The notes below the pieces were generated by a model that was not told the DNA's origin, ran no database searches, and saw nothing but the letters and a program-made list of their open reading frames with translations. A program made the position numbers and the translations under genes. From contig CM068385.1 in assembly GCA_034770075.1 (NCBI GenBank), forward strand, positions 74,144,272-74,208,271: 64,000 bases of DNA. Reading direction: 5' to 3'. Origin of the DNA: Aralia elata (Eukaryota; Streptophyta; Magnoliopsida; Apiales; Araliaceae). Each line of letters starts with the position of its first letter. Position 1 is the stretch's first letter. Below are positions 29,989 through 42,700 of the stretch, in pieces.

Positions 29989-31757
29989 ATCAAATTCTCG
30001 ATTCTGACGATGTTGATCGGCATACTTCTTCTGTCTATCTTGAGTAGCGAACAACCGTGCTCTTATTATCCTGACGATCTCTGTAGTCTGCTGCACCAAC
30101 TCGGGTCCCAGCAGTTGACATTCACAAACTTCATCCCAGCATAGTACGGTTCTACACTTTCTTCCATACAATGCTTCATAAGGCGGTATGTCAATACTCT
30201 CGTGATAACTGTTATTATAAGCGAACTTAACGACAGGTAAATGGTCATCCCAGTTCCCTTTGAAATCCATGACACAAGCCCTTAACATATCCTCTAAAGT
30301 CTATATCGTTCTTTTGCTCTGGCCATCGGTTTGAGGATGGTACGTTGTACTCATTCGTAACTGCGATCCCAAGCGTTCTTGTAAACTCTTCCAGAACTTT
30401 GATGTGAACCGCAGATCTCGGTCTGACACAATTGACACTGGAACTCCGTGCCTTGAAATAATTTCTTTAACATACAATTTTGCCAATTGATCCAAAGTAA
30501 ATCGAATTTTGATCAGCAAAAAGTGAGCTGACTTTGTCAATCGGTCCACGATAACCCATATTGCGTCATAACCCTTTTGAGTAGCCGGGAGACCTACCAC
30601 AAAATCCATCGTGATATGCTCCCATTTCCACTCCGGTATTTCCAATGGTTGCAACAACCCGCTTGGCCTTTGATGTTCTGCTTTGATTTTCTGACAGGTT
30701 AAACACTTCGCAACACATTCTGCAACTTCACGTTTCATATTCGGCCACCAGAAATTTTGTCGAAGGTCTTGGTGCATTTTCGTACTTCCCGGGTGAATTG
30801 AATACCTCGAGCTATGAGCTTCATTTAATATTTCTTCTCTGATTTTCGATACTAGTGGAACCCAAATTCTTCCTTCAAATCTTAGCAACCCTTCGGTATC
30901 GATTTTGAATTTAACCTCTTCCCCTTCGAGCACCTTCCTTATTTTATCACACTCCTCATCCTGAAGTTTTGCTTCTTTTATTTTGTCCACCAAGATTGGT
31001 CGCACTCCCACTTGAAATAACTTTTCCTCCGACTCCTTTGGATATTTTACCTCCAACTCTAGCTTGGCCATCTCTGGTACAAGTTTCTCCTGAGTAGTCA
31101 ACAATGACAATCTCTCTCAACCCTTCCTACTTAAAGCGTCGGCAACGACATTCGCCTTTCCTGGATGGTAAAGGATTTCACAATCATAATCCTTAATTAA
31201 CTCCAACCATTGTCTCTGACGCATATTCAAATCCTTCTGTGTGAAAATATATTTCAGACTCTTATGGTCCATATATATTTCACATTTCTCTCCATAGAGA
31301 TAATGCCTCCAAATTTTCAGAGCAAAAACTACGGTAGCTAACTCAAGATCATGGGTTGGATACCCTTTTTCATAATCCTTTAATTGGCGCAATGCATACC
31401 CAATAACTTTGCCATTCTGCATAAGCATACAGCCTGATCCCTTATGCGATGCGTCGCTATACACCACAAAATTTCCTGTATTATCTGGCAAAGACAACAC
31501 AGGTTCCATACTCAATCTTCTTTTCAATTCTTGAAAACTTTCTTCGCACTTATCCGTCCAAACGAACTTCACAACTTTTCTTGTCAAATTCATCAACGGA
31601 GTGGCGATCTTAGAAAAATCCTGAATAAAATGCCTATAGTAACCTGCCAAACCCAAGAAACTCCTCACCTCCGACGGGGTTTTTGGTTGATCCCAATTTA
31701 TTACAGCTTCTACTTTTGCTGGATCCACCGAAATTCCGTCCTTGTCAATAACATGAC
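29989..31757 (-). pseudogene. G2 pol: RT 3' part, RNase H and integrase (truncated)
   Basis: One frame runs from the solo2 edge to 29989. It holds the RT thumb (VEAVINWDQPKTPSEVRSFL), RNase H (VVYSDASHKGSGCMLMQNGK), a TGA at 31117-31119, and the integrase zinc finger (CVAKCLTCQKIKAEHQ). The integrase core follows (ITMDFVVGLP, DRLTKSAHF, VSDRDLRFTS, YHPQTDGQSKR), a TAG is at 30301-30303, and the tail ends at LTR3. It is the same protein as G1 pol, with the same domain order. The C-terminal chromodomain-like region lies beyond the break. The frame listed past 29989 continues into LTR sequence and is not genuine there. Confidence 0.85.
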
Positions 31758-32729
31758 TGTGACGCCCCCAAATTCAGGTCCCAAACACCCGGATTCGGTC
31801 ATCACGATCCAATACAACCATTCACCTCTAAACAACATACAATAACTAAATGTAGAATAAAATAAACGTATGTCGTTCATTCAAAAGGTGTTACTAGTCC
31901 CAAGATACGAAAACTTTAATACAACCATACAATCATACCCTAGAATAACAATTAGGGTTCAAATCACATTAATAGTAAATTAAACTAAACATAAAACAAA
32001 GTCGACTATTGGAAGTCTATTACTTCATCTTTTCTTTACCCTTGTCCTTCCCTGAGGTCTCGGGTTTAACTGCAATAAAAGTCATGATATAGCAAGGATG
32101 AGCAACTAGTTTGCTCAACAAGTTTAAATATAACAACAACGGATATATCATGATGAACGGAATATAAAAAGAACTCAACAATATGAATGTCGGAAGCAAG
32201 AATAATAATTGCTTTTAGAATAAACGGTAGTCAAGTAGACTTTGAACAATAAACTTCCAATAGAATCAATAGCTAATTGACCCTTTGGTTACTGGCTACA
32301 GAATATGTACTTGAGGGGATCAGCCTCGCGTATGCTATGTATATGCATAACATTCAACTCTGTTGTTTGTATCTTATATTAGATACGTGGGGTACTCCTC
32401 TATAATAAAAGGGGTGTTCACTTCAGTCTAAGAATCCATACCATCAAATGGCCTGGATAGCCTTTATAAAAATTTCATGTAATTGCCTGACCGAACAAGG
32501 GTTTAGACTTAATCTGAAACAGTTCATGAATTATAGAACTTGAAATAATGCACAAGTCCAAGACTATACGAACTCAAGTGCACCAAGTGCGAGTATTCAT
32601 AAAATCGATGTGGAATAATTGTAAAATAATTAAACCACTTAAAGCATGCTTGGAAATAAGGTTTAAGCTTAAATAAATAACTTGCAATACAATAATATCC
32701 TGCTCGAATATAAGTTGCGTAGGGTTAAG

Positions 32730-32828
32730 GAACTTGTTCAATAAAATATGAGTAAGGATAGCGAACTTGTTCAATAAAATATGAGTAAGGATAGGGAACT
32801 TGCTCAATTAAATATGAGTAAGTATAGG
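32730..32828. repeat. 33-bp tandem repeat in solo2
   Basis: Three copies begin GAACTTGTTCAATAAAATAT or a variant at 32730, 32763 and 32796, with a partial one at 32829. The GAACTTG core is shared with the 94-bp repeat of LTR2 and LTR3. Confidence 0.85.
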
Positions 32829-33489
32829 GAACTTACAACAATTAAAGTTTCGAGATAGAGAACTTGCCTGTTTGCTCAGCTACAAATAATCTAGCTTTAT
32901 ACGACTCTCTTCAAGGACCTAACATTAATAACGTTGGTCTATTAATTAGCACTGTGTATAATTGCATATGGATACGCTTACTTATGCTATTTATTTGGCA
33001 AATAAGTCAACCACATAGCACACATAATTTAATAAACTATCATTAATTCTATAAGACATCAATGAATCTTAGGTTAATGATTTATTTGATTAATAGTATT
33101 TTCTTATGTGCTAAAAACTTTTAAACAATTTATTATAATTGTTTAAATTAATGTGTCATCTAAATTCTCTTTATTCTATTCACTCTATCTTCATTTAATT
33201 ACTATTTAATATTTATTAAATAGTAAGTAATTAATTATCTTTAGTTATTATTTAATAATAACTAACTATGTTTATTTATTATTTAAAATTAATCCAATAA
33301 TAAATAATTTCACTATTAACCTTGTTTGTTTAATTAGTATCTAATAGTAATTAAGTAATAATCGATTAATTGTTATATTTTTGGGTCCCCCATTAATTAT
33401 ATTAATATTTTAAATTACACGACCCGTTACATAAACCGACTCGACCCGAACCGACCAGAATCCTGAACCGAACCAGCCAGCTCACAAAC

Positions 33490-33660
33490 ATGGCTCTGCA
33501 GCGCCAATCAATATGGCAAGACAGGTGCTGCGGCGTCACTTCCCTCCTTTATGGCGCTGCGGCGCCAAACTGACGCTGCAGCGTCCTGCCCTTCCTTTAT
33601 GGCGTTGCGACGACACTTGCTTGGGCTAAACCGGTGTTGCGGCACTCTGGTTCAGCGTCG
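33490..33660. repeat. GC cassette of palindromes in solo2
   Basis: Modules include GGCGC-TGCG-GCGCC (33553-33566) and a perfect 14-base palindrome GACGCTGCAGCGTC (33572-33585), with decayed relatives at about 33498, 33527, 33600 and 33635. Some are preceded by CCTTTATGGC or CCTCCTTTATGGC. Confidence 0.75.
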
Positions 33661-34022
33661 TCTTCTTCGTTACTTTTCGACAGTTTTCTTCGAGTTTTAA
33701 GATTAATTCATTTTACCAAGCATACATAACTCAAAACTTGCCACTTATTACCCTCAATGATAAATATTAAGTGCCTAATTGAAGTAAGTAATTTCAAGTA
33801 TGATACAGAGTATTCGTGAATAATGCTTACTGTAACGGAGAAAATTCTTACCTTCTAGACTTAGATGCAGTCCTTCTCTTCTTTCCGTAGTAAACAACGA
33901 AGTCAGAAATCATTCGCGTGCCAACTCTCCCTTCAGATCGCCCTTCCTTCTCAAGCTCCCAATATCCCTCTTTCAGTAAAATTAATAAACTCAGTAGCTC
34001 TGAAAGGGAAGTCGGGGTCCTC

Positions 34023-34029
34023 ATTTATA
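34023..34029 (-). promoter_or_regulatory. Minus-strand TATA box of solo2
   Basis: TATAAAT on the minus strand, with a GA-rich sense tract (33870-33960) and then the GC cassette downstream. It suggests the cassette is transcribed as part of the 5' leader. No direct evidence of a start site. Confidence 0.4.
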
Positions 34030-34755
34030 GACGAGTTGTGGACTGGTCGTTGGTTATTACTCCGATTGCAAACTCAAGACACAACGGTAGTATCCGCTAG
34101 TTAAAAAGAAGTGGGTAGGAAAGCTTGTCCGAGCCATGCCCTCTAAAATCAGCTGATAAACCTTGCACGTAAGGTAGGGAGGTAGGCCATTGGCCTAGCT
34201 CGGCGCACGCTAAAAATCTGGGATAACCTATCCTACTATACCGATAACCTGCTTTAGGCTAACCCACCTAGCTTACTAACCCGGTTGGCAAAATACAGAT
34301 ACTGGTTTGGATTAAATTTACAACCAGTTGGGCTAGTTTAAATGGTTAGCACATTAATTACCCAAGTCCATGATCAATTAATTATTTGGCTTGGTTAATT
34401 AATTAATTAAACTAGTCAATTAGTATTTATTTACTAACTGGACTATTAAATATTATTAATCGTATTTCTCATTATTCTCATTAATTAATAGTGATATTAA
34501 TTAATTTACTATATTCAATGTAATTGAATATTTAATTATTACTTACTTATCAATTACTTGATATTAAATAACTTAGGGTTTGTCCACTAATTTAATCCAA
34601 CCATTAGTGACTCCCTTTAATTAATCCTAGCAATTACGCGCAATCACATAACCAATTAATCACACAAGATTTTAAATAATCATACAAAACTAACTTATAA
34701 AAATTAAAATTTATATTTAATTAATAAAGAAGTTAAAAAATTCTCGGTCATTACA

Positions 34756-35575
34756 ATGACCAAGAAATTGCACGCGCTCCAACCAAGATTCACATTCCGA
34801 AAACTTTGCATACAATTTCTTCCTCCTTAATGCTTCCAATGTCACTCTCAAGTGCTCTACATGTTCCTCTTTAGTTTTAGAATACACCAGAATATCATCG
34901 ATAAACACTACAACAAATTTGTCCCAAAATGTCTTAAACACCCTGTTCATTAAATCCATAAACGATGCGGGTGCATTAGTTAAACCAAAAGACATTACCA
35001 GAAACTCGTAATGACCATACCGAGTTCTGAACGTTGTCTTCGGTACATCCTCCTTTCTCACCTTTAACTGATGATACCCACTTCTCAAATCTATTTTTGA
35101 GAAATACTTAGCCCCTTTCAATTGATCGAATAAATCGTCAATCCTTGGCAACAAATATCTATTCTTAATGGTGACCTTATTCAATTCCCTATAATTAATG
35201 CAAAGTCGCATCGACCCATCTTTCTTTTTGACAAATAATACCGGTGTTCCCCACAGTGATACGCTTGGTTAAATATACTTCTTGTCTAACAACTCCTACA
35301 ATAGTACCTTCAACTCCTTCATCTCCACCGGAGCTATTCGATATGGAGCTTTCGATATAGGAGTAGTCCCTGGTGCTAGGTCAATCACAAATTCAATTTC
35401 TCTATCTAGCAAAAGTCCTGGCAAATCATCCGAAAATACATCCGCAAAGTCTCTAACTACTGGTATTTCCTCTAGCTTCACACCCACCTTTCGCGTATCA
35501 ACTATATGGGCAAGATATCCTACACATCCTAGCTTTAACAACTTCCTGGCCTGCATCATCATCAGACAACTTGAT
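34756..35575 (-). pseudogene. G2 pol: protease tail and RT 5' part
   Basis: It contains RT blocks CINYRELNK, RIDDLFDQLKGAKYFSKIDL, SGYHQLKV and the intact active site VVFIDDILVYS (about 34900), unlike FIDN in G1. It ends at FLGH at the solo2 insertion. Upstream, the stretch 35296-35562 covers the segment between protease and RT and is interrupted by stops near 35295 and 35272. A frameshift near 35575 separates it from the protease frame. Confidence 0.8.
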
Positions 35576-37056
35576 TACCAAGCGACTTGCTGCCATAAAA
35601 TACTACCTTTGACTTCTTCAGAGTCATTAAGTTCACACACTTCTTTTGGAAATCTATTATTGCCCCATGGTTAAATAACCAATCCATTCCCAGAATAACA
35701 TCAAATTCTCCAAGTTTAATTGGAATTAAATCCAGTGTCATAAGATGACCCTTAATATCTACACGACAATTCCTGTATACAAACCTAACAGGAATTACTT
35801 CCCTATTCGCAATTTCTATGCTTATGGGGTAATCTAACTCTTCTTGAGGCAAATCTAATTTTCTAGCAAATTCAGCTGATATAAATGAACAAGTAGCACC
35901 CGAATCGAATAATACGTAAGCATTTACATCATTGATTGGGATGCTACCTGACACCACATCCTTCGACTGAACAACATCTTGCACCATCATGTTGAATGTT
36001 CGGGCGGTTGGTCGATTCGATGACGCTGGTCCCGTGATAGTCAGATTGCCACCACTACTATTTCCCCTTCCTCCACTTGGACCTCCCGCTGCTTTCTTAG
36101 GGCAATCACGAGCCAAGTGATCCTTCGACCCGCAAATGAAACAAGCACCCTTCTTCGGACTTGGGCAATTTGTCGCAATATGGCCCCCCTGACCACAGTT
36201 GTAGCATACCCTTTTCCCTTTCATACATACCCCCATGTGGTTCTTCCCATAGGTAACACAAGGCTCTATTTTTTTCTTCTGATTTCCCTGCTGATTCCTA
36301 ACGACACTATTGTCATGCCACTTTCTTTTCTGACTACCGCCACTATGGCTACCACCTGCCTTGTTCTTAATTTCATTCTTCTTCTTCTGCTCCTAGATAT
36401 ACCTAGTCAGAGCATCACTTCCTCCCTCTACGATAATCACCTTTTCTAATACAGCCGCAAACGAGTTAAGCTGGAACATCGAGACTCGACTATACAGCTA
36501 GGGCTTCAGTCCCTGCTCGAATCTTCTCGTCGGTGTTAACTTGATATGGCGCAAACCTCGCCAATTCATTAAACTTCGCAGCATACTCAGGCACCGTCAT
36601 TGTTCCCTAATTTAACTCCAGAAATTGCACTTCCATTTGGTTCTGCGAACTCGACGGAAAGTATGTTTCGAAAAATATCTCCTTAAATCTCTCCCAAGGA
36701 ATTATCCCCTGACCACCTCGGGTTTTGTTAGCTTGCCACCAGTAGCTAGCTTCTGACTTCAACATGAAAGTTGCGAAGGTAGTCTTCTAGTCCTCGTTAA
36801 CTCTGGCGACATCGAAAACCTTTTCCATCTCCATGATCCAGGTTTGGGCTTCAACTGGATTCATAGACCCTAAATATTTTGGGGGTCCCACCACTTTGAA
36901 GTCTTTGAAAGTCGTGGCTTAAGCTTGGGGTTGATTCGCAAATGCTCCCGTCAACAAATTCACCAACTGCTGCATCAGATTAGCATTGGCTTCGTCATTA
37001 TTGTTCGTAGATCCCTCGGGGGTTTGTTGACGTTGATGTCTTCTTCTTAGCGACAT
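35562..37056 (-). pseudogene. G2 gag and protease
   Basis: The frame starts at ATG 37056 (MSLRRRHQRQQTPEG), the counterpart of the G1 gag start. Gag domain blocks (EASYWWQANK, PEYAAKFNELARFA) are recognisable between stops and a small deletion near 36510. From 36236 the frame is open through two zinc knuckles (CYNCGQGGHIATNC, CFICGSKDHLARDC) and the protease motif LFDSGATCSFIS to LGEFDVILGMDWL. Gag coats RNA in the particle and protease would have processed the polyprotein; both are non-functional here. Confidence 0.82.
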
Positions 37057-37364
37057 CTTTCTGATCAAAATATTTGCCATTAGGTTACTATTCATTTACT
37101 TAAACGTTTAAAACTCAACTTAAACATTTTTAAACATCACATATAGCACGTAAGACATCTGACAAACTTTTGTATTTTATTCATTCATTGCCTTTAAACA
37201 TAACAAAGATAGTGTTACTGCTATTTACATCATTTACCCCATCTTAATGGAATTCAAAACCACATCAATATCATATCCCATTATTATATCAACAATTGGG
37301 ATTTACATTTTATTATAACTCGAGGCTAGCTATCATAATATGTTATTGCGTTTATTGCAACCCA

Positions 37365-38081
37365 CTAGGACATCCCACATCGCACAGCTTCTTTGCGCTC
37401 TTGCTCCATGATACGAATCATCGTCATGCGATCCATCATGTACCATGGTAAATCCTTGAACTGTACTGGATAGTGGAAAACTCAGTCTTGAGCTCTATCC
37501 ATTGTTGTGTGGAAAACATAATCCATCTCATCAATTTTGGCCTTCTTTGACCGAACCTCATCCTCAACACGATCTGCACGATCAACAACCTTCAACCACA
37601 CGTCCTCGGCTCTCGCCCGTTTAGCTGACTCCTCCCTTAATTCATCCTTCATATCCTCATTCTCAACCATTATTTTCGCTCTTTGATATTCTAACTAATC
37701 TAGTTTCTGATCAAGTTCTGTAACTCGAGCAGTAAGATCCTGAATAGTGGCATCTTTCTGAACTAACATAGCTTGGCTCTAAGTAGCTAATCCTTCTAAC
37801 TCCTCAATCTTGTCCTGCAACTCTATGTTGCGGTCATACAACTCATTAAACATCTCAGCTTCATTTGAAGTAAGTGGTAATGCCTCAGGAATCTCATCCT
37901 CCTCATCCTCTATTTCTAACTCCTCAGATTCCTCCTTAGGATCCGACTCAGGCTCATACTCTTGGCCTTCAACAATAATCAATGGGGATGATGGCTCACT
38001 CAGCACTAGCCGCTCCGAGACGGTATGGATGTCTCGGGGTTCCTCTTCCCTAGCCTGGCTGGGTTCTCCTACATCTACCAT
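37365..38081 (-). pseudogene. G2 upstream ORF: acidic, coiled-coil protein
   Basis: 238 codons in a single frame from ATG 38081 (MVDVGEPSQAREEEPRDIHT) to TAG at 37365-37367, interrupted by three nonsense codons (37779-37781, one near 37700, 37482-37484) but no frameshift. There is an Asp/Glu-rich segment, then heptad-rich helices (ELYDRNIELQDKIEELEGLA and on), then HYPVQFKDLPWYMMDRMTMI near the end. The gene lies about 300 bp upstream of gag, as in G1. Conservation of order, ends and length between two diverged copies argues that it was a true element gene. Confidence 0.7.
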
Positions 38082-38273
38082 CCTGTCAATAAAAATTTTA
38101 AGTTTTGATTACTAGTTGATACTATACTACTCGCGAGCACATAGGTTTATAAGCACATAGCATATAAACTCTTTTATTAAATGTTTTTATCTTTAATGAA
38201 TTTCCTTGATTCATTCCTTAGAACTCGATAAGAGTTTTATCACCACTATGTTTTCGATCTCCTATAGGGTTAT
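38082..38273 (-). other. G2 leader remnant
   Basis: Leader sequence matching G1 24883-25080 (ACTCGCG.GCACATAGG, GAACTCGATAAGAG). It is cut by copia B. No PBS is left in the window. Confidence 0.6.
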
Positions 38274-39465
38274 TGAAAGTAGTATGCACACAAGCCAATC
38301 ATATTTGATATGATGTAGCATATACTTTGTAATATTATTCGTTTGTTAAAGATATTTTACTTTATCTACATGGTGCTGTTATATTAAATGTGATAAACCC
38401 ATAGTTTTGAGCAATGCTTTTTGAATCATGATGGTGATCATGCTAATGAGATCTAAATTCTAGATAGCTCACAAACTAAAATCGTTCCTAATCGATGTAT
38501 TACTAAAAAGAAGATTAGTGAATCCAGATAGATTAGTACATACGTTGCTTGCTCGTATGAAGAGGATGATTGATCTCATAATCATTTGTGTGGAGACACT
38601 AAAGCAAGTATGTAGGTGCTTATTAGAGAATAAGTTCACTGAACGTGGCTCGCTAAGGAATACCTAATGGAGTTTTACTCGCCTGTCAATAGGAATTCTT
38701 CTAGTGATAGTAGTACAAGTGATCCTTGGACTTGAGATCATCATAGTATCTTGTGTATGATGAGTTATACTTTGACATGTCCCTTAAGACCCTTAGGGTA
38801 TATCAAAGGGTATGATTGGGTATAATAAGTTGTACATGGAGATAGGTGAATAGTCAACAAAGAATCTATCACTTCTAGTAAAAGGAGAGAATGTCCTATG
38901 TGATTTGATAAATGACGACTCACAAGTCTTTGGCCAAAGCAGAATGAAATTAGAAAGGAGTTTCTAATTGCATTAATCAGAGTTGTGCATTTGAGAATCG
39001 AAATACATATAATTAAATAAAATAAGACTTGACAGTAATTCCATGTCTTATATTTAATTGGGACGTTGTATGGTAGAAGGATTGAATTGTACGGTAACTA
39101 TTCACTGAAAGGTTCTTTTGTGATTAATGTTGAAAATTATATTATCTGGAAAGTCGTTGATCGCTAACGGGGCTTACCCTTATTGTAGAATAAATATTAT
39201 TTATTTAAATAAATTAAATAGTTTAATTTATTTATTTAAATAAGATTAGAATTGTTCTAATTGAGTTATTCACAACTGGTTTAATATGGAGAACCTAAAG
39301 GGTCACACCGCAAAAGGAAAATATTTGTTTAAGAAGTAAATGACATAATTGTAATAATAAGTCAAGTGTATTTAATTTAATCTATGAAAATAGAATAAAT
39401 TAAATAACTTAATATTTATTATTTAATATTTTGAAAATATTAAATATAAATTAATAAGAGGAGTC

Positions 39466-39520
<55 letters not shown>

Positions 39521-39798
39521 TACCATTACTATTATTTAATTCCTAATAGGGATTGGGAATTAATTAATAGAAGTACTCTCTCATAAATTCCTAATTCGAT
39601 TAGGAGTTTAATTAATTAAAGGAGTTTAATTAACTAAAGGAGTTTAATTAAAATAAAAACCCTAATCCTAAATAGTTTAGGAGGGTTCTCTATATCTATA
39701 AATAAGAGGAGTCTTATCATGATTTAGGGTTAGACAGTTACACACTCTTCCATAAGAATTGGAGAGAGAGAGTACTTGCAATTTCTATAGAGATAGAA
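38274..39798 (+). repeat. 5' LTR of copia B, first part
   Basis: It begins TGAAAGTAG and follows the copia A LTR, with some extra divergence. TATA box at 39697-39704. A long TTA microsatellite lies at 39466-39516. The LTR stops at ATAGAA, where G3 is inserted. Confidence 0.85.
39466..39516. repeat. TTA microsatellite
   Basis: About 17 uninterrupted TTA/ATT triplets, far longer than the same site in copia A (7009) or C (51860). Confidence 0.9.
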
Positions 39799-42700
39799 TG
39801 TGACGCCCCCAAATCCGGGTTACCTTAACCTCGGGTCTGGTGCATCACGATACATCTCATTCTACACCTGTCAACAACTTATTGCGGAATAATAAAAATA
39901 TTAACATTGATATGATATAAATATTGTCGTCCCAAGCCTCGAAACCATAACTAAAACATAATCTTACTACTATAATGGATAACCTCCATTTATAACTCAA
40001 GGTTTACATAGACAAATTCACGTACATCATATACCGTCATCACAACTAAATAATTACAATAAAGAGATATTTAGCAACCTTACTGTTTCCATGCATCTCT
40101 AATCTTTATCACCACGATATCAAGATAATTGCATTGCATCGTAAAATCTGCAAAAGTTTTATTTTGCAAGAATGAGCACGACGGCTCAGCAAGAACTAAC
40201 AGTTTTCACATTTCATGCTTCACGTAACACATAAGTTTGCATTTTATCCATGCACCATGATTCTCATACTATGCATCTTACTCATGCATTATAAATCTTA
40301 TGTAATTCATCAATATATATGCATCATGCATCTTATAACATGCCTCATGCATCTCATATTGTATGTTTACAATAATTCAAGTTCTACATAGAACAATATA
40401 GTCACATAATTTCACATAATAAACATTTTAATCATGCTCGCATATAATCCACATAACAGTGAAAGATTTATTGATCAAGTCATATACATCAATACATATA
40501 AAAAAAAATCAACAAGTTACTGAAATAACTTGCCTTAAGCGTTCCTTGCCAAATTATGATGGCTCGTCCTTCAAATATCCTACACAATTTATTTAACAAT
40601 AAAACACCAATTAGCCACTAAAAAGGCTTCATATAATGGTTTACATTATTAGAAATTCTCATCTCCTATTGTTCACGCATTATAGACAATTAACGCGATT
40701 AACACTAAATCATTTCTCGGCGTCGCGTCATTTGAAAACGTTATGACCCTCATCATCATCAATCCTTATAGGCTCACAATAATCCTACTTCATGTCTTAT
40801 AATGTTCATTTTGTTTAAATTGAAACACTATTTAAGTCCATTAACACTTGCCATGGCGTTTCGACGTTTACCCGTCTCACGCCTAATTCGCCTCTTTTAC
40901 ATGTGCTTAACATGCTCATACATTGGGTTATAATACACTATCATGTTTCATTATTATCAGAAGCAAAATATTAAACAAAGTTATACACACTTGTCGCGGC
41001 GTTACGACGCTTGCACGCCCATACGCCAAACTTGTTTACTCGAACGCCCAAGTGACACGCAATTGCATACGCCTAACACGCCCATTCGAATTGTCCAATA
41101 CCCAATGGTTAATGTTAAGTATCATTATAAATCATAATAATCATGTTTTAGAATTTAGAACATCATTTAACAATGTCAGGAGCATTATACTATGCACACA
41201 CGCATGACCGACGCCTACCGTTTGCACAATAGCCCTAAAAATGGTTAATTTCAAAATTTTTCCAGGTAATAAATTTCAATTCTAATTAATGGATATTGTA
41301 GGTCTATTTCTAAGCTTTCCGGATCATCTTGAATCGCCTAAATCTGAGTCCGTATGAGAAAGTTATGGCCATTTTCCCAACGGACGTCGAAGCTGAGTCG
41401 GGCAGCGCACACGCGGGCGGGCGGCACCAGGCGCACGGCGTGCGGCAGCGGGCGCGCGCGGGCGCGCGGGGCCTTGGTGCGGGCACGCGGCTGGCCTGGT
41501 GGCCCTTGTCAGACATCGCGATTTTGACCCTCCTTCACTCCAAACCTCATAACTTCTTCTCTAGACCTTCAAATTGATCCGTTCTGGACTCTATGGACTC
41601 CTAAGACATAGAGCTACAACATATCAAAAATTCAGAGCTACCCATTAACATTAACATGGCCAAATCTTAGGCCAAAGTATCGACTCATGCTTTGTTTTGA
41701 ATGTTCTAAGTGTTCTTCACTAAAATCATCACCAAATCTTTGTTTTAACACCTTTTTACTCGATTCCAGTTGGGTTAACTTGGTAATCCATGGAACTACA
41801 ATACCATAACAACAAATAAATTAAACCAACACGAAATATTAGCTACAGATTGTCCAAAACAGTCCATAGGTCCAAGATTTGTCCAAAATGTCCATTGTTC
41901 TTCATGTTCTTCATCCTCCTTAAGCATAGGTACGAATTTCTTCCATTTTTGTTCCACTTTGATGTTATTAATAGCTTATAAGATGTCTTGATAACAATAA
42001 AAATCAACCACAACTAACAATTACAACAACAATTGCAAGAAATGCTCAAACCCAATGGTTTGAGCTCAAGAACACATAGAACTCAAAAATTTTAATCAAA
42101 CTCAAATGGAATTGATTTTTTGGTTGATTGTTTACCTTGTAAATCCTTCCTAGGTGCTAAGAAAATTGCTAGGCTCGATTGGATTGAGCTCCTCCTTCCT
42201 TCTTCTTCCTCCTTCCCTTGAACTTGTTCTTCCGTGTTCTTCCTCCTCTTCTTTTCTTGTTCTTCTACTCCTCCTTCAATGCCCTCTCACTCTCAATAAT
42301 CTGCAGCACCTTCACACTCTATCTCTCTCTATCTTCAGTTGGTTTAGGGAATGAATGGGAGAGAAGAAATTTGAATGGAATGGCAGCTAGGAGGATTGGG
42401 AGGATGAAGGGGAATGGCTCAATAAAGTTCAGCAATTTGGAAGAAAAATAAGGCATTGAGCCTACCAATAGCAGCATGCTGCCGCCACCCTCTCCATTCC
42501 TTGCATTTGATTGGTCTAAAATTGGGGGTTGGTTCCCTCTTGGAGTAACAAGCCAAAATAAATACCCAAATACACAAAAATATATCCGAAAACTCCCACT
42601 TTTGTACTAAAACTGGTAAATAACTCTACCCAAAATTAAAATGGGTATTACCATAAATATTGGAACGCATAAAAATAATTATTGTGGGATTTGTCCAAAT

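Larger units (their letters stand above)
31758..34755 (-). mobile_element. Solo LTR (solo2) in G2 RT, TSD ATGAC
   Basis: 2998 bp from TGTGACGCCCCC to CGGTCATTACA, flanked by ATGAC at 31753-31757 and 34756-34760. The insertion splits RT exactly between FLGH and VIDKDG. It has no PBS or coding interior. It contains the GCAAGGATGAGCA box (32092), a 33-bp tandem repeat, a GC cassette and a minus-strand TATA box. ORFs at 32574-32807 and 33865-34104 are not supported as genes. Confidence 0.88.
29989..38273 (-). mobile_element. Gypsy element G2, oldest layer exposed in the window
   Basis: Interior of a G1-like chromovirus on the minus strand, cut at 29989 by LTR3 (inside integrase), at 31758-34755 by solo2 (inside RT), and at 38274 by copia B (inside the leader). 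Order from right: leader, upstream coiled-coil ORF, gag, protease, RT, RNase H, integrase. Neither LTR is in the window. Several other insertions sit in it, so it predates them. Confidence 0.85.

Noticed and set aside
33865..34104. 79-codon ORF in solo2 near its promoter
   Set aside because: Antisense to the expected transcript and without recognisable protein similarity.
41310..41577. ORFs of 68-91 codons in the G3 LTRs (also 47931-48225)
   Set aside because: They span the GC-rich block and are duplicated only because the LTR is. Alanine/arginine-rich translation with no known motif.
42154..42451. Hydrophobic, serine/leucine-rich ORFs in the G3 LTRs (also 48775-49072)
   Set aside because: Read through the CT-rich tract that is common to these LTRs. 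Low-complexity translation, no homologue recognised.
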